A DNA stretch of 5,357 bases from JBFEUI01 sp041547565 (lineage in GTDB: Bacteria; Pseudomonadota; Gammaproteobacteria; Thiohalomonadales; Thiohalomonadaceae), in the NCBI GenBank assembly GCA_041547565.1, contig JBFEUI010000143.1:1-5357 (forward strand), in the 5' to 3' direction. Shown here piece after piece: positions 1-4,674 of the stretch. Below the pieces are notes generated by a model. The model was not told the DNA's origin. It did no database searches and worked only from the letters and a program-made list of their open reading frames with translations. The position numbers and the translations under genes are program-made. Position 1 is the first letter of the stretch; each line of letters starts with the position of its first letter.

Positions 1-212
1 CGGTGCGTGAGCCGTTTCCCAGCAAGGTGACCCGTGCCTCGATGGTCTACGGCACCATCCACGAACGCCGACCGCTGACCGTGACCTCGCACATGGCCGA
101 GAACGGTGTGATCTTCAGTGACGGCATGGAGATGGATTATCTGAAATTTAACGCCGGCAGCACCGCGACCATCGGGATCGCGGCGAAGCGGGCAAGGCTG
201 GTGGTCTCATGA
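1..212 (+). CDS. NAD kinase-like protein, C-terminal fragment (5' end outside window)
   Basis: The open frame enters from the left edge (codon phase begins at base 3) and ends at TGA 210-212, leaving about 69 C-terminal residues. The GTG at base 3 is probably an internal valine, not a start. The segment reads as the end of the C-terminal beta-rich domain of ATP-dependent NAD kinases: a 'RPLTVTS' strand, then 'GVIFSDGMEMDYLKFNAGS', then a closing 'RARLVVS' strand. In the family, the S-DG element lies in the NAD-binding region, and the enzyme phosphorylates NAD to NADP in the cytoplasm. The pattern fits the divergent NAD kinase group of some proteobacteria and archaea better than E. coli NadK. 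The N-terminal GGDG nucleotide motif is outside the window, so the call rests on pattern recognition of the tail only. It overlaps the next gene by 4 bases. Confidence 0.55.
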   Translation, partial: VREPFPSKVTRASMVYGTIHERRPLTVTSHMAENGVIFSDGMEMDYLKFNAGSTATIGIAAKRARLVVS

Positions 213-1282
213 AAAACGTTTCGCAACAGGATCGCATGCGTGGCGTGCTGCTCGGTACGGCGGTGGGTGACGCCCTGGGCCTGCCGGCCGAGGGGATCTC
301 ACGCCGCCGCATTGGCAGGCTGTTTCCCGGGCCGTGGCGCCATCGCCTGCTGTTGGGGCGCGGTATGCTCAGCGACGATACCGAGCACACCGTCTTCGTC
401 GGCCAGGCCCTGCTGGCCCACCCCGACTCGCCGGAGCGCTTTGCCCGGCGCCTGGGCTGGAGCCTGCGCGGGTGGTTGCTTGCCCTGCCGGCCGGTATCG
501 GCCTGGCCACCGGCCGTGCCATCTTCCGACTGTGGCTGGGGTTCCCGCCGCATAAAAGCGGTGTCTTCTCCGCCGGCAACGGGCCGGCGATGCGGGTGGC
601 GCCCATCGGTGTCCTGTTCAGTGCTGACAAGGAGAAGCGGCAGGCCTATGTGGCCGCCTCGACCCGTCTGACCCACAGCGACCCGCGGGCACTCATTGGG
701 GCCCGTGCCGTGGCGGAGGTCTGTGCCTGGTGTTTTGAAACCGGCGCACAGGCTGCACCGGCCGGCGCGGACTTTATCCGGCTGCTTCGCGCGTGCGGCA
801 AGGAGGATCGGGAGTGGCAGGAGATTATCGATGGCATGGCAGGGGCCATCGATGAGGGATTAAGTGTGCCGCAGTATGCCGACACTCTCGGCATGGAACG
901 GGGCGTCAGCGGCTATATCTACCGCACGGTGCCGGTGGCCTGTTACGCCTGGTTGCGCTACTTCGGCGACTATGAGCGAGCGCTCACTTCGGTGCTCGAT
1001 TGCGGCGGGGATACCGATACCGCCGGCGCCATTGTAGGCGCCATGGCCGGGGCGGTGGTCGGCGAGGCGGGGATCCCTGGACAGTGGATCGACGGCATTG
1101 CCGACTGGCCGCGCGGTATGGGGCTGCTGCGCCGTATCGCCGATCGGCTGACGTCCGTGTCACAGACGCAGCAGGCCTCCTCCCCCGTCGGTTACTTCTG
1201 GCCAGGGGTGCTGGTCAGAAACCTGCTGTTCCTGGCAGTGGTGCTGCTCCACGGCTTCCGGCGGCTGTTGCCACCCTACTAG
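209..1282 (+). CDS. ADP-ribosylglycohydrolase (DraG/ARH) family protein with hydrophobic C-terminal segment
   Basis: This 357-residue protein carries the landmarks of the ADP-ribosylglycohydrolase fold in order: LGTAVGDALG (15-24), SDDTEHT (55-61), GNGPAMRVAPIG (123-134), THSDPRA (155-161) and GGDTDTAGAIVGAMAG (266-281). In DraG and human ARH1/ARH3 the first Asp pair and the late D-x-D-T bind the divalent metal pair that holds the ADP-ribose. The equivalents here are D56, D57, D268 and D270, so catalysis looks intact. The family removes ADP-ribose from proteins or small molecules, but the substrate here is not deducible. After the domain, residues 331-350 form a hydrophobic stretch followed by RRLLPPY, which could anchor the protein in the membrane. 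The ATG overlaps the upstream stop (ATGA), implying translational coupling with the NAD kinase-like gene. Its TAG stop directly abuts the stop of the convergent minus-strand gene. Confidence 0.9.
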   Translation: MKNVSQQDRMRGVLLGTAVGDALGLPAEGISRRRIGRLFPGPWRHRLLLGRGMLSDDTEHTVFVGQALLAHPDSPERFARRLGWSLRGWLLALPAGIGLATGRAIFRLWLGFPPHKSGVFSAGNGPAMRVAPIGVLFSADKEKRQAYVAASTRLTHSDPRALIGARAVAEVCAWCFETGAQAAPAGADFIRLLRACGKEDREWQEIIDGMAGAIDEGLSVPQYADTLGMERGVSGYIYRTVPVACYAWLRYFGDYERALTSVLDCGGDTDTAGAIVGAMAGAVVGEAGIPGQWIDGIADWPRGMGLLRRIADRLTSVSQTQQASSPVGYFWPGVLVRNLLFLAVVLLHGFRRLLPPY

Positions 1283-1789
1283 TCAGTGGCCCAGCACATC
1301 GAGGTGCCAGCAGCTGCCGCCCGGCGTGGCCTCGGGGTGGTGGTGCTGCAGGGCCTTCTCCACCTGCACCAGGCGGTTGAAGGGGACATCCACCATCAGC
1401 AGGATCTCGCCGTGGCTCATCGCCTCGGTGAATTTATCGAGATGGGTCTTGGGCAGTCGGATGGTGAAGTTGGCGCCGGCCGCGAAGGTGATCAGCATGG
1501 TGGCGATGGTCAGTGCCATCCACACGACGCTGCCGTAGGCGATGGCCAGCAGCAGGCCGAGGGCGGCGATGAAGAACAGCCACAGGTCGCCGTACCAGAA
1601 TAGGTTCTCGATACGGGCGATCGGGTCACGGCGCTCGGCCAGGCTCGCCTCCGGCAGTCCCTCCAGTTTTATCCCTTCACGGGTCATGGCGCGTACCGCC
1701 CTTTGCGGAATGCCCATGTCATACAGTTCCTGCACGGTGCTACGGGCGTGCGCCTGGTCGGGCAGCAGATAGTAGAGACGTCGTAACAT
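1283..1789 (-). CDS. small integral membrane protein of the DUF1269/GSP17M-like type
   Basis: A 168-residue protein. The N-terminus, MLRRLYYLLPDQAHARSTVQ, followed by 'MGIPQRAVRAM' and 'LPEASL', resembles a conserved proteobacterial family with a small alpha/beta domain before membrane helices. Two hydrophobic segments lie at about 69-85 and 88-106. The soluble C-terminal part contains 'LLMVDVPFNRLVQVEKALQHHHPEA', where an HHPEA-like motif is typical of this kind of protein. The N- and C-terminal parts probably pack together outside the bilayer, but the function is unknown in the family. The start is supported by a strong GGAGGT ribosome binding site 5 bases upstream, with an AT-rich promoter region behind it. 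Its stop is immediately adjacent to the stop of the ADP-ribosylglycohydrolase gene. It is well separated from other minus-strand genes, so it is probably monocistronic. Confidence 0.75.
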   Translation of the reverse strand: MLRRLYYLLPDQAHARSTVQELYDMGIPQRAVRAMTREGIKLEGLPEASLAERRDPIARIENLFWYGDLWLFFIAALGLLLAIAYGSVVWMALTIATMLITFAAGANFTIRLPKTHLDKFTEAMSHGEILLMVDVPFNRLVQVEKALQHHHPEATPGGSCWHLDVLGH

Positions 1790-1794
1790 GTCAC

Positions 1795-1800
1795 ACCTCC
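1795..1800 (-). promoter_or_regulatory. ribosome binding site of the small membrane protein gene
   Basis: On the minus strand this reads GGAGGT, with 5 bases before the ATG at 1789-1787. It is one of the two clear Shine-Dalgarno sequences in the window and fixes the start of the 168-residue membrane protein. Confidence 0.75.
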
Positions 1801-1818
1801 GAACAGCGCTAAATGTGG

Positions 1819-1847
1819 ATAATGCAAGTAAAGAATACTTGAGTTAA
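1819..1847 (-). promoter_or_regulatory. candidate sigma70-type promoter of the small membrane protein gene
   Basis: On the minus strand, TTAACT (1847-1842) is separated by exactly 17 bases from CATTAT (1824-1819). Each hexamer matches 4 of 6 consensus bases. Transcription would begin near 1812, giving a leader of about 23 bases that contains the GGAGGT site. The stretch is much more AT-rich than the surrounding genes. The spacer is an inverted repeat (see the 1825-1841 entry). The hexamer matches alone are modest. Confidence 0.35.
1825..1841. repeat. inverted repeat CAAGTA-N5-TACTTG, operator candidate
   Basis: CAAGTA at 1825-1830 and its exact reverse complement TACTTG at 1836-1841 are separated by AAGAA. 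The 17-base element coincides with the spacer of the candidate minus-strand promoter. A further half-site of the same core, TCAAG, lies at 1852-1856. It pairs with CTTGA at 1838-1842, giving alternating CAAG/CTTG/CAAG cores. This layout resembles a dimeric regulator's binding site. The regulator is unknown. Confidence 0.4.
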
Positions 1848-1856
1848 TTAATCAAG
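1838..1856. repeat. imperfect palindrome CTTGA-N9-TCAAG with TTAATTAA core
   Basis: CTTGA at 1838-1842 and TCAAG at 1852-1856 are exact reverse complements flanking GTTAATTAA, which itself contains the palindrome TTAATTAA. It shares its left arm with the 1825-1841 repeat. It lies between the divergent membrane-protein and CULT-protein genes, so a protein bound there could affect both. Confidence 0.35.
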
Positions 1857-1907
1857 AATCCAGGTGTTTTGCAGGGTTAGCAGCGTGGCGCGGGTCGTAT
1901 ATCTTTA

Positions 1908-2345
1908 ATGAAAACGGCAACACGGGTGCGGGGCATGTGCGTTTCAAATCAGGGGTACCGGCTTGATGTGGGGAACGGGGCTGCGCTGGCCGGTTTGACC
2001 GACAGCGTGCCGGAGAAAGAGAGGCTCAAGCGGGGGGTGCCGGGCACCCTCTACTGCAGTGCCTGTGGCCACCCGATAACCGACGCGTCGCAGCGTACCC
2101 GGGTGCAGGGGAGCCATGAGCACGACTGCATCAATCCGGCGCAGATCACCTTTCACATCGGCTGTTTCGTCTCGGCCGCCGGCTGCGCTGCGGCCGGCCG
2201 CTTCACCGCCGAGCACAGCTGGTTTCCCGGCTATCGCTGGCGCTATGCGCTGTGTGCGGCCTGCGGTGAGCACCTGGGGTGGGAGTTTAGCGGTATTGGC
2301 GGCTTTTTCGGTCTGGTGCTGGATCGGCTGAAAACAGGTAAATGA
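1908..2345 (+). CDS. stand-alone CULT-domain (cereblon-like) zinc protein
   Basis: The 145-residue product is an unannotated N-terminal stretch (about 1-46) followed by one CULT domain, the fold of the thalidomide-binding domain of human cereblon. Visible features are the zinc pairs C50-x2-C53 and C116-x2-C119, the conserved 'INPAQ' (75-79), the block EHSWFPGYRW (102-111) and 'HLGWEF' (122-127), and 'FFGLVLDRL' at the end. W105, W111 and W125 have the same spacing (6 and 14) as cereblon W380, W386 and W400, which form the ligand cage. F127 corresponds to F402, and H103-S104 to H378-S379. Stand-alone bacterial CULT proteins of about 120-150 residues are known, but their natural role and ligand are not established. 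No Lon-like or DDB1-binding region is present. The start is uncertain: no Shine-Dalgarno precedes 1908, and ATG at 1935 (residue 10) is an alternative. The gene ends 3 bases from a convergent acetyltransferase gene. Confidence 0.88.
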   Translation: MKTATRVRGMCVSNQGYRLDVGNGAALAGLTDSVPEKERLKRGVPGTLYCSACGHPITDASQRTRVQGSHEHDCINPAQITFHIGCFVSAAGCAAAGRFTAEHSWFPGYRWRYALCAACGEHLGWEFSGIGGFFGLVLDRLKTGK

Positions 2346-2348
2346 GGC

Positions 2349-2981
2349 TTACTGCTTCTTGCGCTTGGCCATGCGTTTTTTCATCGCCTCGCACAGGCTG
2401 GCATCCTTGACCATGAATTCGCCCTCGCTGTGCTTGAAGCCGTGCTTCTCGTAAAAATGCTTCACCTTGGCAATGTAGGACGGGTCGGCGGGTTTGCCCA
2501 GTTCGTCGGCCAGGGGGAAGGCCTTGAGTGCGATCAGGCAGTTGGTGACATCGAGCATGGCACCGATGCGCTGCAGCAGGCGCGAGCCGACGCCGCGGCT
2601 GCGAAAGGCCGGGTCGACGCTCAGTTCACTGACATAGACCAGCCCCTCGCACTCCTTCTCCTCCCCGGTATCGCGGTTCGGTTCGGGCAGGTAGCAGGTC
2701 TCGTTTTTCAACACGTCACTGGCGAAATCGGACAGTTCGGACGAGACCGAATCGAGCAGTTCTACCTGGTCGAGGCCGTCGTGCAGCGCGGAAGCAAAAT
2801 CGATGCGGTAGCCGCGCATGGTGCCGATGGTGCGATCCTCGGCCGCCTCGTCGTCCCACACCGTGGCACTGCCCTCGAAGTTGAGTACATACTGGCTCAG
2901 GGTCTCATCCGGATCGGGTTTGAGTGAGAACTCGAACTCGATCTCCTGTTGCAGCGTATCGTTGTTAGTAGGGTTGTCCAT
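2349..2981 (-). CDS. GNAT-family N-acetyltransferase
   Basis: A 210-residue cytoplasmic protein. The acetyl-CoA-binding motif A is clear: a strand 'VYVSELSVDPAF' (115-126), then RSRGVGSRLL (127-135), in which R-x-R-G-V-G is the Q/R-x-x-G-x-G/A pyrophosphate loop followed by its helix. The late motif FYEKHGFKHSEGEFMVKD (176-193) is the usual 'FYek-GF' C-terminal signature. Residues 1-110 are acidic and do not show an obvious GNAT motif, apart from the probable early strands near 32-60. The tail is strongly basic (KKRMAKRKKQ). The acceptor substrate cannot be deduced. Only a weak, distant GAGGAAGG (14 bases from the ATG) is present as a ribosome binding site. It lies 116 bases downstream of the CDF gene on the same strand and may be read from that transcript. 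Confidence 0.85.
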   Translation of the reverse strand: MDNPTNNDTLQQEIEFEFSLKPDPDETLSQYVLNFEGSATVWDDEAAEDRTIGTMRGYRIDFASALHDGLDQVELLDSVSSELSDFASDVLKNETCYLPEPNRDTGEEKECEGLVYVSELSVDPAFRSRGVGSRLLQRIGAMLDVTNCLIALKAFPLADELGKPADPSYIAKVKHFYEKHGFKHSEGEFMVKDASLCEAMKKRMAKRKKQ

Positions 2982-3014
2982 AGGTGTGTGCCGTGACCTT
3001 CCTCATCACGTGGC

Positions 3015-3029
3015 CGGGATATCGTCCCG
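3015..3029. repeat. small inverted repeat CGGGA-N5-TCCCG in the CDF-GNAT gap
   Basis: A 5-base-pair stem with a 5-base loop lies between the end of the CDF gene and the start of the acetyltransferase gene. No T-run follows on the minus strand, so it is not a convincing intrinsic terminator. It could be a minor leader hairpin or chance in GC-rich DNA. Confidence 0.2.
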
Positions 3030-3097
3030 CTATTAACTCAGTAATCACAGGTACAGGTGAATGATCCACGTCAATAACAGGCTAGCAGGGTATTTTT

Positions 3098-4009
3098 TCA
3101 TGCAGGTTTCTTCTCCGCCTCGACAAACACGCGTTTGATCTCCGGATAGGCGGCCTTCAGCTGCCTGTCGAGTTCGGCGATGCTCGCTTCGAGCCGGCCG
3201 GCCGGCAGGCTGTCGCTGACGTCGACACTGATGTTGATCAGGATAAACTCCGGCCCCATGTGCATGGTCAGCACCTCGTTCACGTGTTCCACCCCGTTCT
3301 GCCCGGCGGCCAGACGGCGGACCTCCTCGACCACATGCCGGCCGGCACTCTCGCCGATGAGCAGCCCCTTGGTTTCGACGGCAAGCCAGATGGCGGTGCC
3401 GCCGAGTATCAAACCGATGATAACCGAGGCGATGCCGTCGAACACCGGATTGCCGCTCCACTGCACCAGGGCGATGCCTGTGATCGCAACCAGTAGTCCG
3501 AGCAGGGCGGCGGAGTCCTCGAACAGCACCACGAACAGGGTCGGGTCCTTGCCACGCTGCACCGCCTCGATGTAGCCGCGCGCGCCTTTTGCCCGTTTGA
3601 ATTCCCGGAATGCAAAGAACCAGGCCCCCCCTTCAAACACAATGGCCGCCCCGAGCACCAGGTAGTTGAGCAGCACGTTCTCCATGGTGCGCGGGTGCAG
3701 GATGTGGTGGATGCCCTCGTAGATGGAGACACCGGCCCCCACGGCAAAGATCATGATGGCGACGACAAAGGCCCAGAAATAGATCTCCTTGCCGTGGCCG
3801 AAGGGAAAAGCGGGAGAGGGTGGTTGTTGTGCGCGCTTCATGCCGTACAGCAGCAGTATCTGGTTGCCGGTATCGACCAGCGAGTGGATCCCCTCCGAGA
3901 GCATGGCCGAACTGCCGGTAAAGGCAGCCGCGGTGAACTTGGTGATGGCGATCAGGGTGTTGCCCAGCAGGGCGGCGATGATGACCTTTTTCGATGCAGA
4001 GGCGGACAT
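3098..4009 (-). CDS. cation diffusion facilitator (CDF) family transporter, SLC30A9-like group
   Basis: From ATG 4009-4007 the protein has 303 residues and begins MSASASKK. An in-frame ATG at 4087 would add 26 residues (total 329), but a good promoter lies inside that extension, so the shorter start is preferred. In long-form numbering, hydrophobic segments lie at about 35-57, 66-82, 103-125, 136-160, 184-208 and 215-236, the six-helix CDF pattern. Helix 2 carries SEGIHSLVDTGN (64-75) with the metal-site H68-x3-D72. FPFGHGKEIYFW (94-105) is the conserved helix 2-3 loop. The soluble C-terminal domain (about 237-329) has the CDF beta strands, for example 'EFILINISVDV'. These proteins exchange Zn, Mn, Fe or Co for protons across the inner membrane; the metal here is unassigned. 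Helix 5 reads LFEDSAALLGL instead of the usual H-x3-D. Neither candidate start has a clear Shine-Dalgarno sequence. Confidence 0.88.
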   Translation of the reverse strand: MSASASKKVIIAALLGNTLIAITKFTAAAFTGSSAMLSEGIHSLVDTGNQILLLYGMKRAQQPPSPAFPFGHGKEIYFWAFVVAIMIFAVGAGVSIYEGIHHILHPRTMENVLLNYLVLGAAIVFEGGAWFFAFREFKRAKGARGYIEAVQRGKDPTLFVVLFEDSAALLGLLVAITGIALVQWSGNPVFDGIASVIIGLILGGTAIWLAVETKGLLIGESAGRHVVEEVRRLAAGQNGVEHVNEVLTMHMGPEFILINISVDVSDSLPAGRLEASIAELDRQLKAAYPEIKRVFVEAEKKPA

Positions 4010-4038
4010 GTTGTTGTTGTCGGTGTCCCAAGTTGTAA

Positions 4039-4066
4039 TTGTCGATGGAGCAACTATAAATAGAAT
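4039..4066 (+). promoter_or_regulatory. promoter candidate for the ferredoxin gene
   Basis: On the plus strand, TTGTCG (4039-4044, 4 of 6) is followed after 16 bases by TAGAAT (4061-4066, 5 of 6). Transcription would begin near 4073, leaving a leader of about 78 bases to ATG 4151. It overlaps the opposing CDF promoter almost completely. Confidence 0.35.
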
Positions 4067-4080
4067 GTCTTGCGTGTGAA
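4053..4080 (-). promoter_or_regulatory. promoter candidate for the CDF transporter gene
   Basis: On the minus strand, TTCACA (4080-4075, 5 of 6 consensus) is followed after 16 bases by TATAGT (4058-4053, 5 of 6). Transcription would start near 4046, inside the possible N-terminal extension and about 37 bases before ATG 4009, which argues for the shorter CDF protein. The resulting leader is rich in A and C (ACAACAACAAC just before the ATG). Confidence 0.55.
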
Positions 4081-4150
4081 AGGGCATGCGGCGGCAGGGA
4101 AGTGATCGGTGTTGAGCGCGCGTTCATCGCCGGCAGGCACCCTGTAGCTG

Positions 4151-4438
4151 ATGCATACAGTCGTTATGAGTGATGCCCCCTCCATTGTTATCTGTGTCAA
4201 CCGGCGTTTCAGCGGCGACAAGCCCTCGTGTGCCGAACGGGGTGCCGAGCAGATTGTCGATGAACTGGAGCTGGCCCTGGCCAGGGCGGGTCTGGATGTG
4301 GAGCTGAGCCGGGTCTATTGCCTGGGTAATTGTAGCAACGGCCCGAATCTGCGCATCGCCCCTGGCGGCAGAATGTACTCGGGCTTTACGGTGGACGATA
4401 TTCCACAACTGTTGGATGAAATGGAACAGGCCTTTTAA
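4151..4438 (+). CDS. thioredoxin-like [2Fe-2S] ferredoxin
   Basis: The 95-residue protein has four cysteines, C15, C27, C57 and C61, in the C-x11-C ... C-x3-C arrangement of thioredoxin-fold [2Fe-2S] ferredoxins, the family related to the NuoE subunit of complex I. Supporting motifs are ICVNRRFSGDKPSCAERG (14-31), then YCLGNCSNGPNLRI (56-69), and the strand-turn PGGRMYSGFTVDDIPQLLDEM (71-91, interrupted here only for length). Such proteins carry one low-potential cluster and act as cytoplasmic electron carriers; the partner is not identifiable. No strong Shine-Dalgarno is visible before ATG 4151 or before the in-frame ATG at 4166 (residue 6, MSDAPS), so either may be used. It diverges from the CDF gene. 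The next gene starts 236 bases downstream, so it is probably transcribed alone. Confidence 0.85.
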   Translation: MHTVVMSDAPSIVICVNRRFSGDKPSCAERGAEQIVDELELALARAGLDVELSRVYCLGNCSNGPNLRIAPGGRMYSGFTVDDIPQLLDEMEQAF

Positions 4439-4548
4439 AGTCGTTGTCTCCTTGGGTTTAACGCCCGCGCCGGCCAGCCTCCCGCTGTTGATTTGAAGCG
4501 ACAGAAAGCCGAATCGGCTCTATGTGAGCATTAAAAGGTTTTGTGTGC

Positions 4549-4607
4549 ATTTTTTGCGGCCAGCGTGTATCAATGGACGGCACTATCGGTATGGCGCCGC
4601 AAAGAGT
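4549..4607. repeat. inverted repeat able to form a 12-pair stem (leader structure candidate)
   Basis: TTTGCGGC (4553-4560) is the exact reverse complement of GCCGCAAA (4596-4603). Pairing extends outward through 4549-4552 with 4604-4607, using two G-U wobbles, to give about 12 pairs. The enclosed loop is 35 bases. It lies about 70 bases before the edge gene's ATG, so it could be a structured leader or a protein-binding site. Confidence 0.35.
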
Positions 4608-4661
4608 AAAGATTTGATATTTGTCATGCACTTGGCGCCGAGACAGGCACTACCCCTGCTT

Positions 4662-4667
4662 GAGGTG
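4662..4667 (+). promoter_or_regulatory. ribosome binding site of the right-edge gene
   Basis: GAGGTG ends 7 bases before ATG 4675. The site fixes the start of a gene that is cut by the right window edge. Confidence 0.7.
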
Positions 4668-4674
4668 TAACACG

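Larger units (their letters stand above)
4439..4674 (+). other. non-coding stretch between ferredoxin and the edge gene
   Basis: No credible reading frame is visible here. It holds a 5-base-pair hairpin AGCCG-AAT-CGGCT (4507-4519) without a following T-run, and an AT-rich patch with AAAAGGTTTTGTGTG near 4533-4547. It also has the long imperfect inverted repeat at 4549-4607, two copies of TGGCGCCG (4592-4599 and 4633-4640), and the ribosome binding site of the next gene. No convincing promoter hexamer pair or intrinsic terminator could be placed. Confidence 0.4.

Noticed and set aside
148..676. Minus-strand and alternate plus-strand open frames over the ADP-ribosylglycohydrolase gene
   Set aside because: Their Arg/Pro/Ser/Ala-rich composition is typical of shadow frames in GC-rich DNA, and the real frame has all family motifs.
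1286..1603. 105-residue plus-strand open frame opposite the small membrane protein
   Set aside because: It is His/Gln/Gly-rich with no motif and no ribosome binding site. The minus strand has a strong GGAGGT start and two membrane helices.
3050..3075. TTGACG on the minus strand (in TTATTGACGTGG) as a -35 for the acetyltransferase gene
   Set aside because: No acceptable -10 hexamer lies 15-19 bases downstream (CCTGTG or TACCTG), so a promoter is not supported.
4010..4087. 26-residue N-terminal extension of the CDF transporter from ATG 4087
   Set aside because: A strong -35/-10 pair (TTCACA/TATAGT) lies inside it, so ATG 4087 would be upstream of the transcript. The CDF fold begins after residue 27.
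4507..4519. AGCCG-AAT-CGGCT hairpin as terminator of the ferredoxin gene
   Set aside because: The stem is only 5 pairs and is followed by CTATGTGAGC, not a T-run, so it does not fit an intrinsic terminator.
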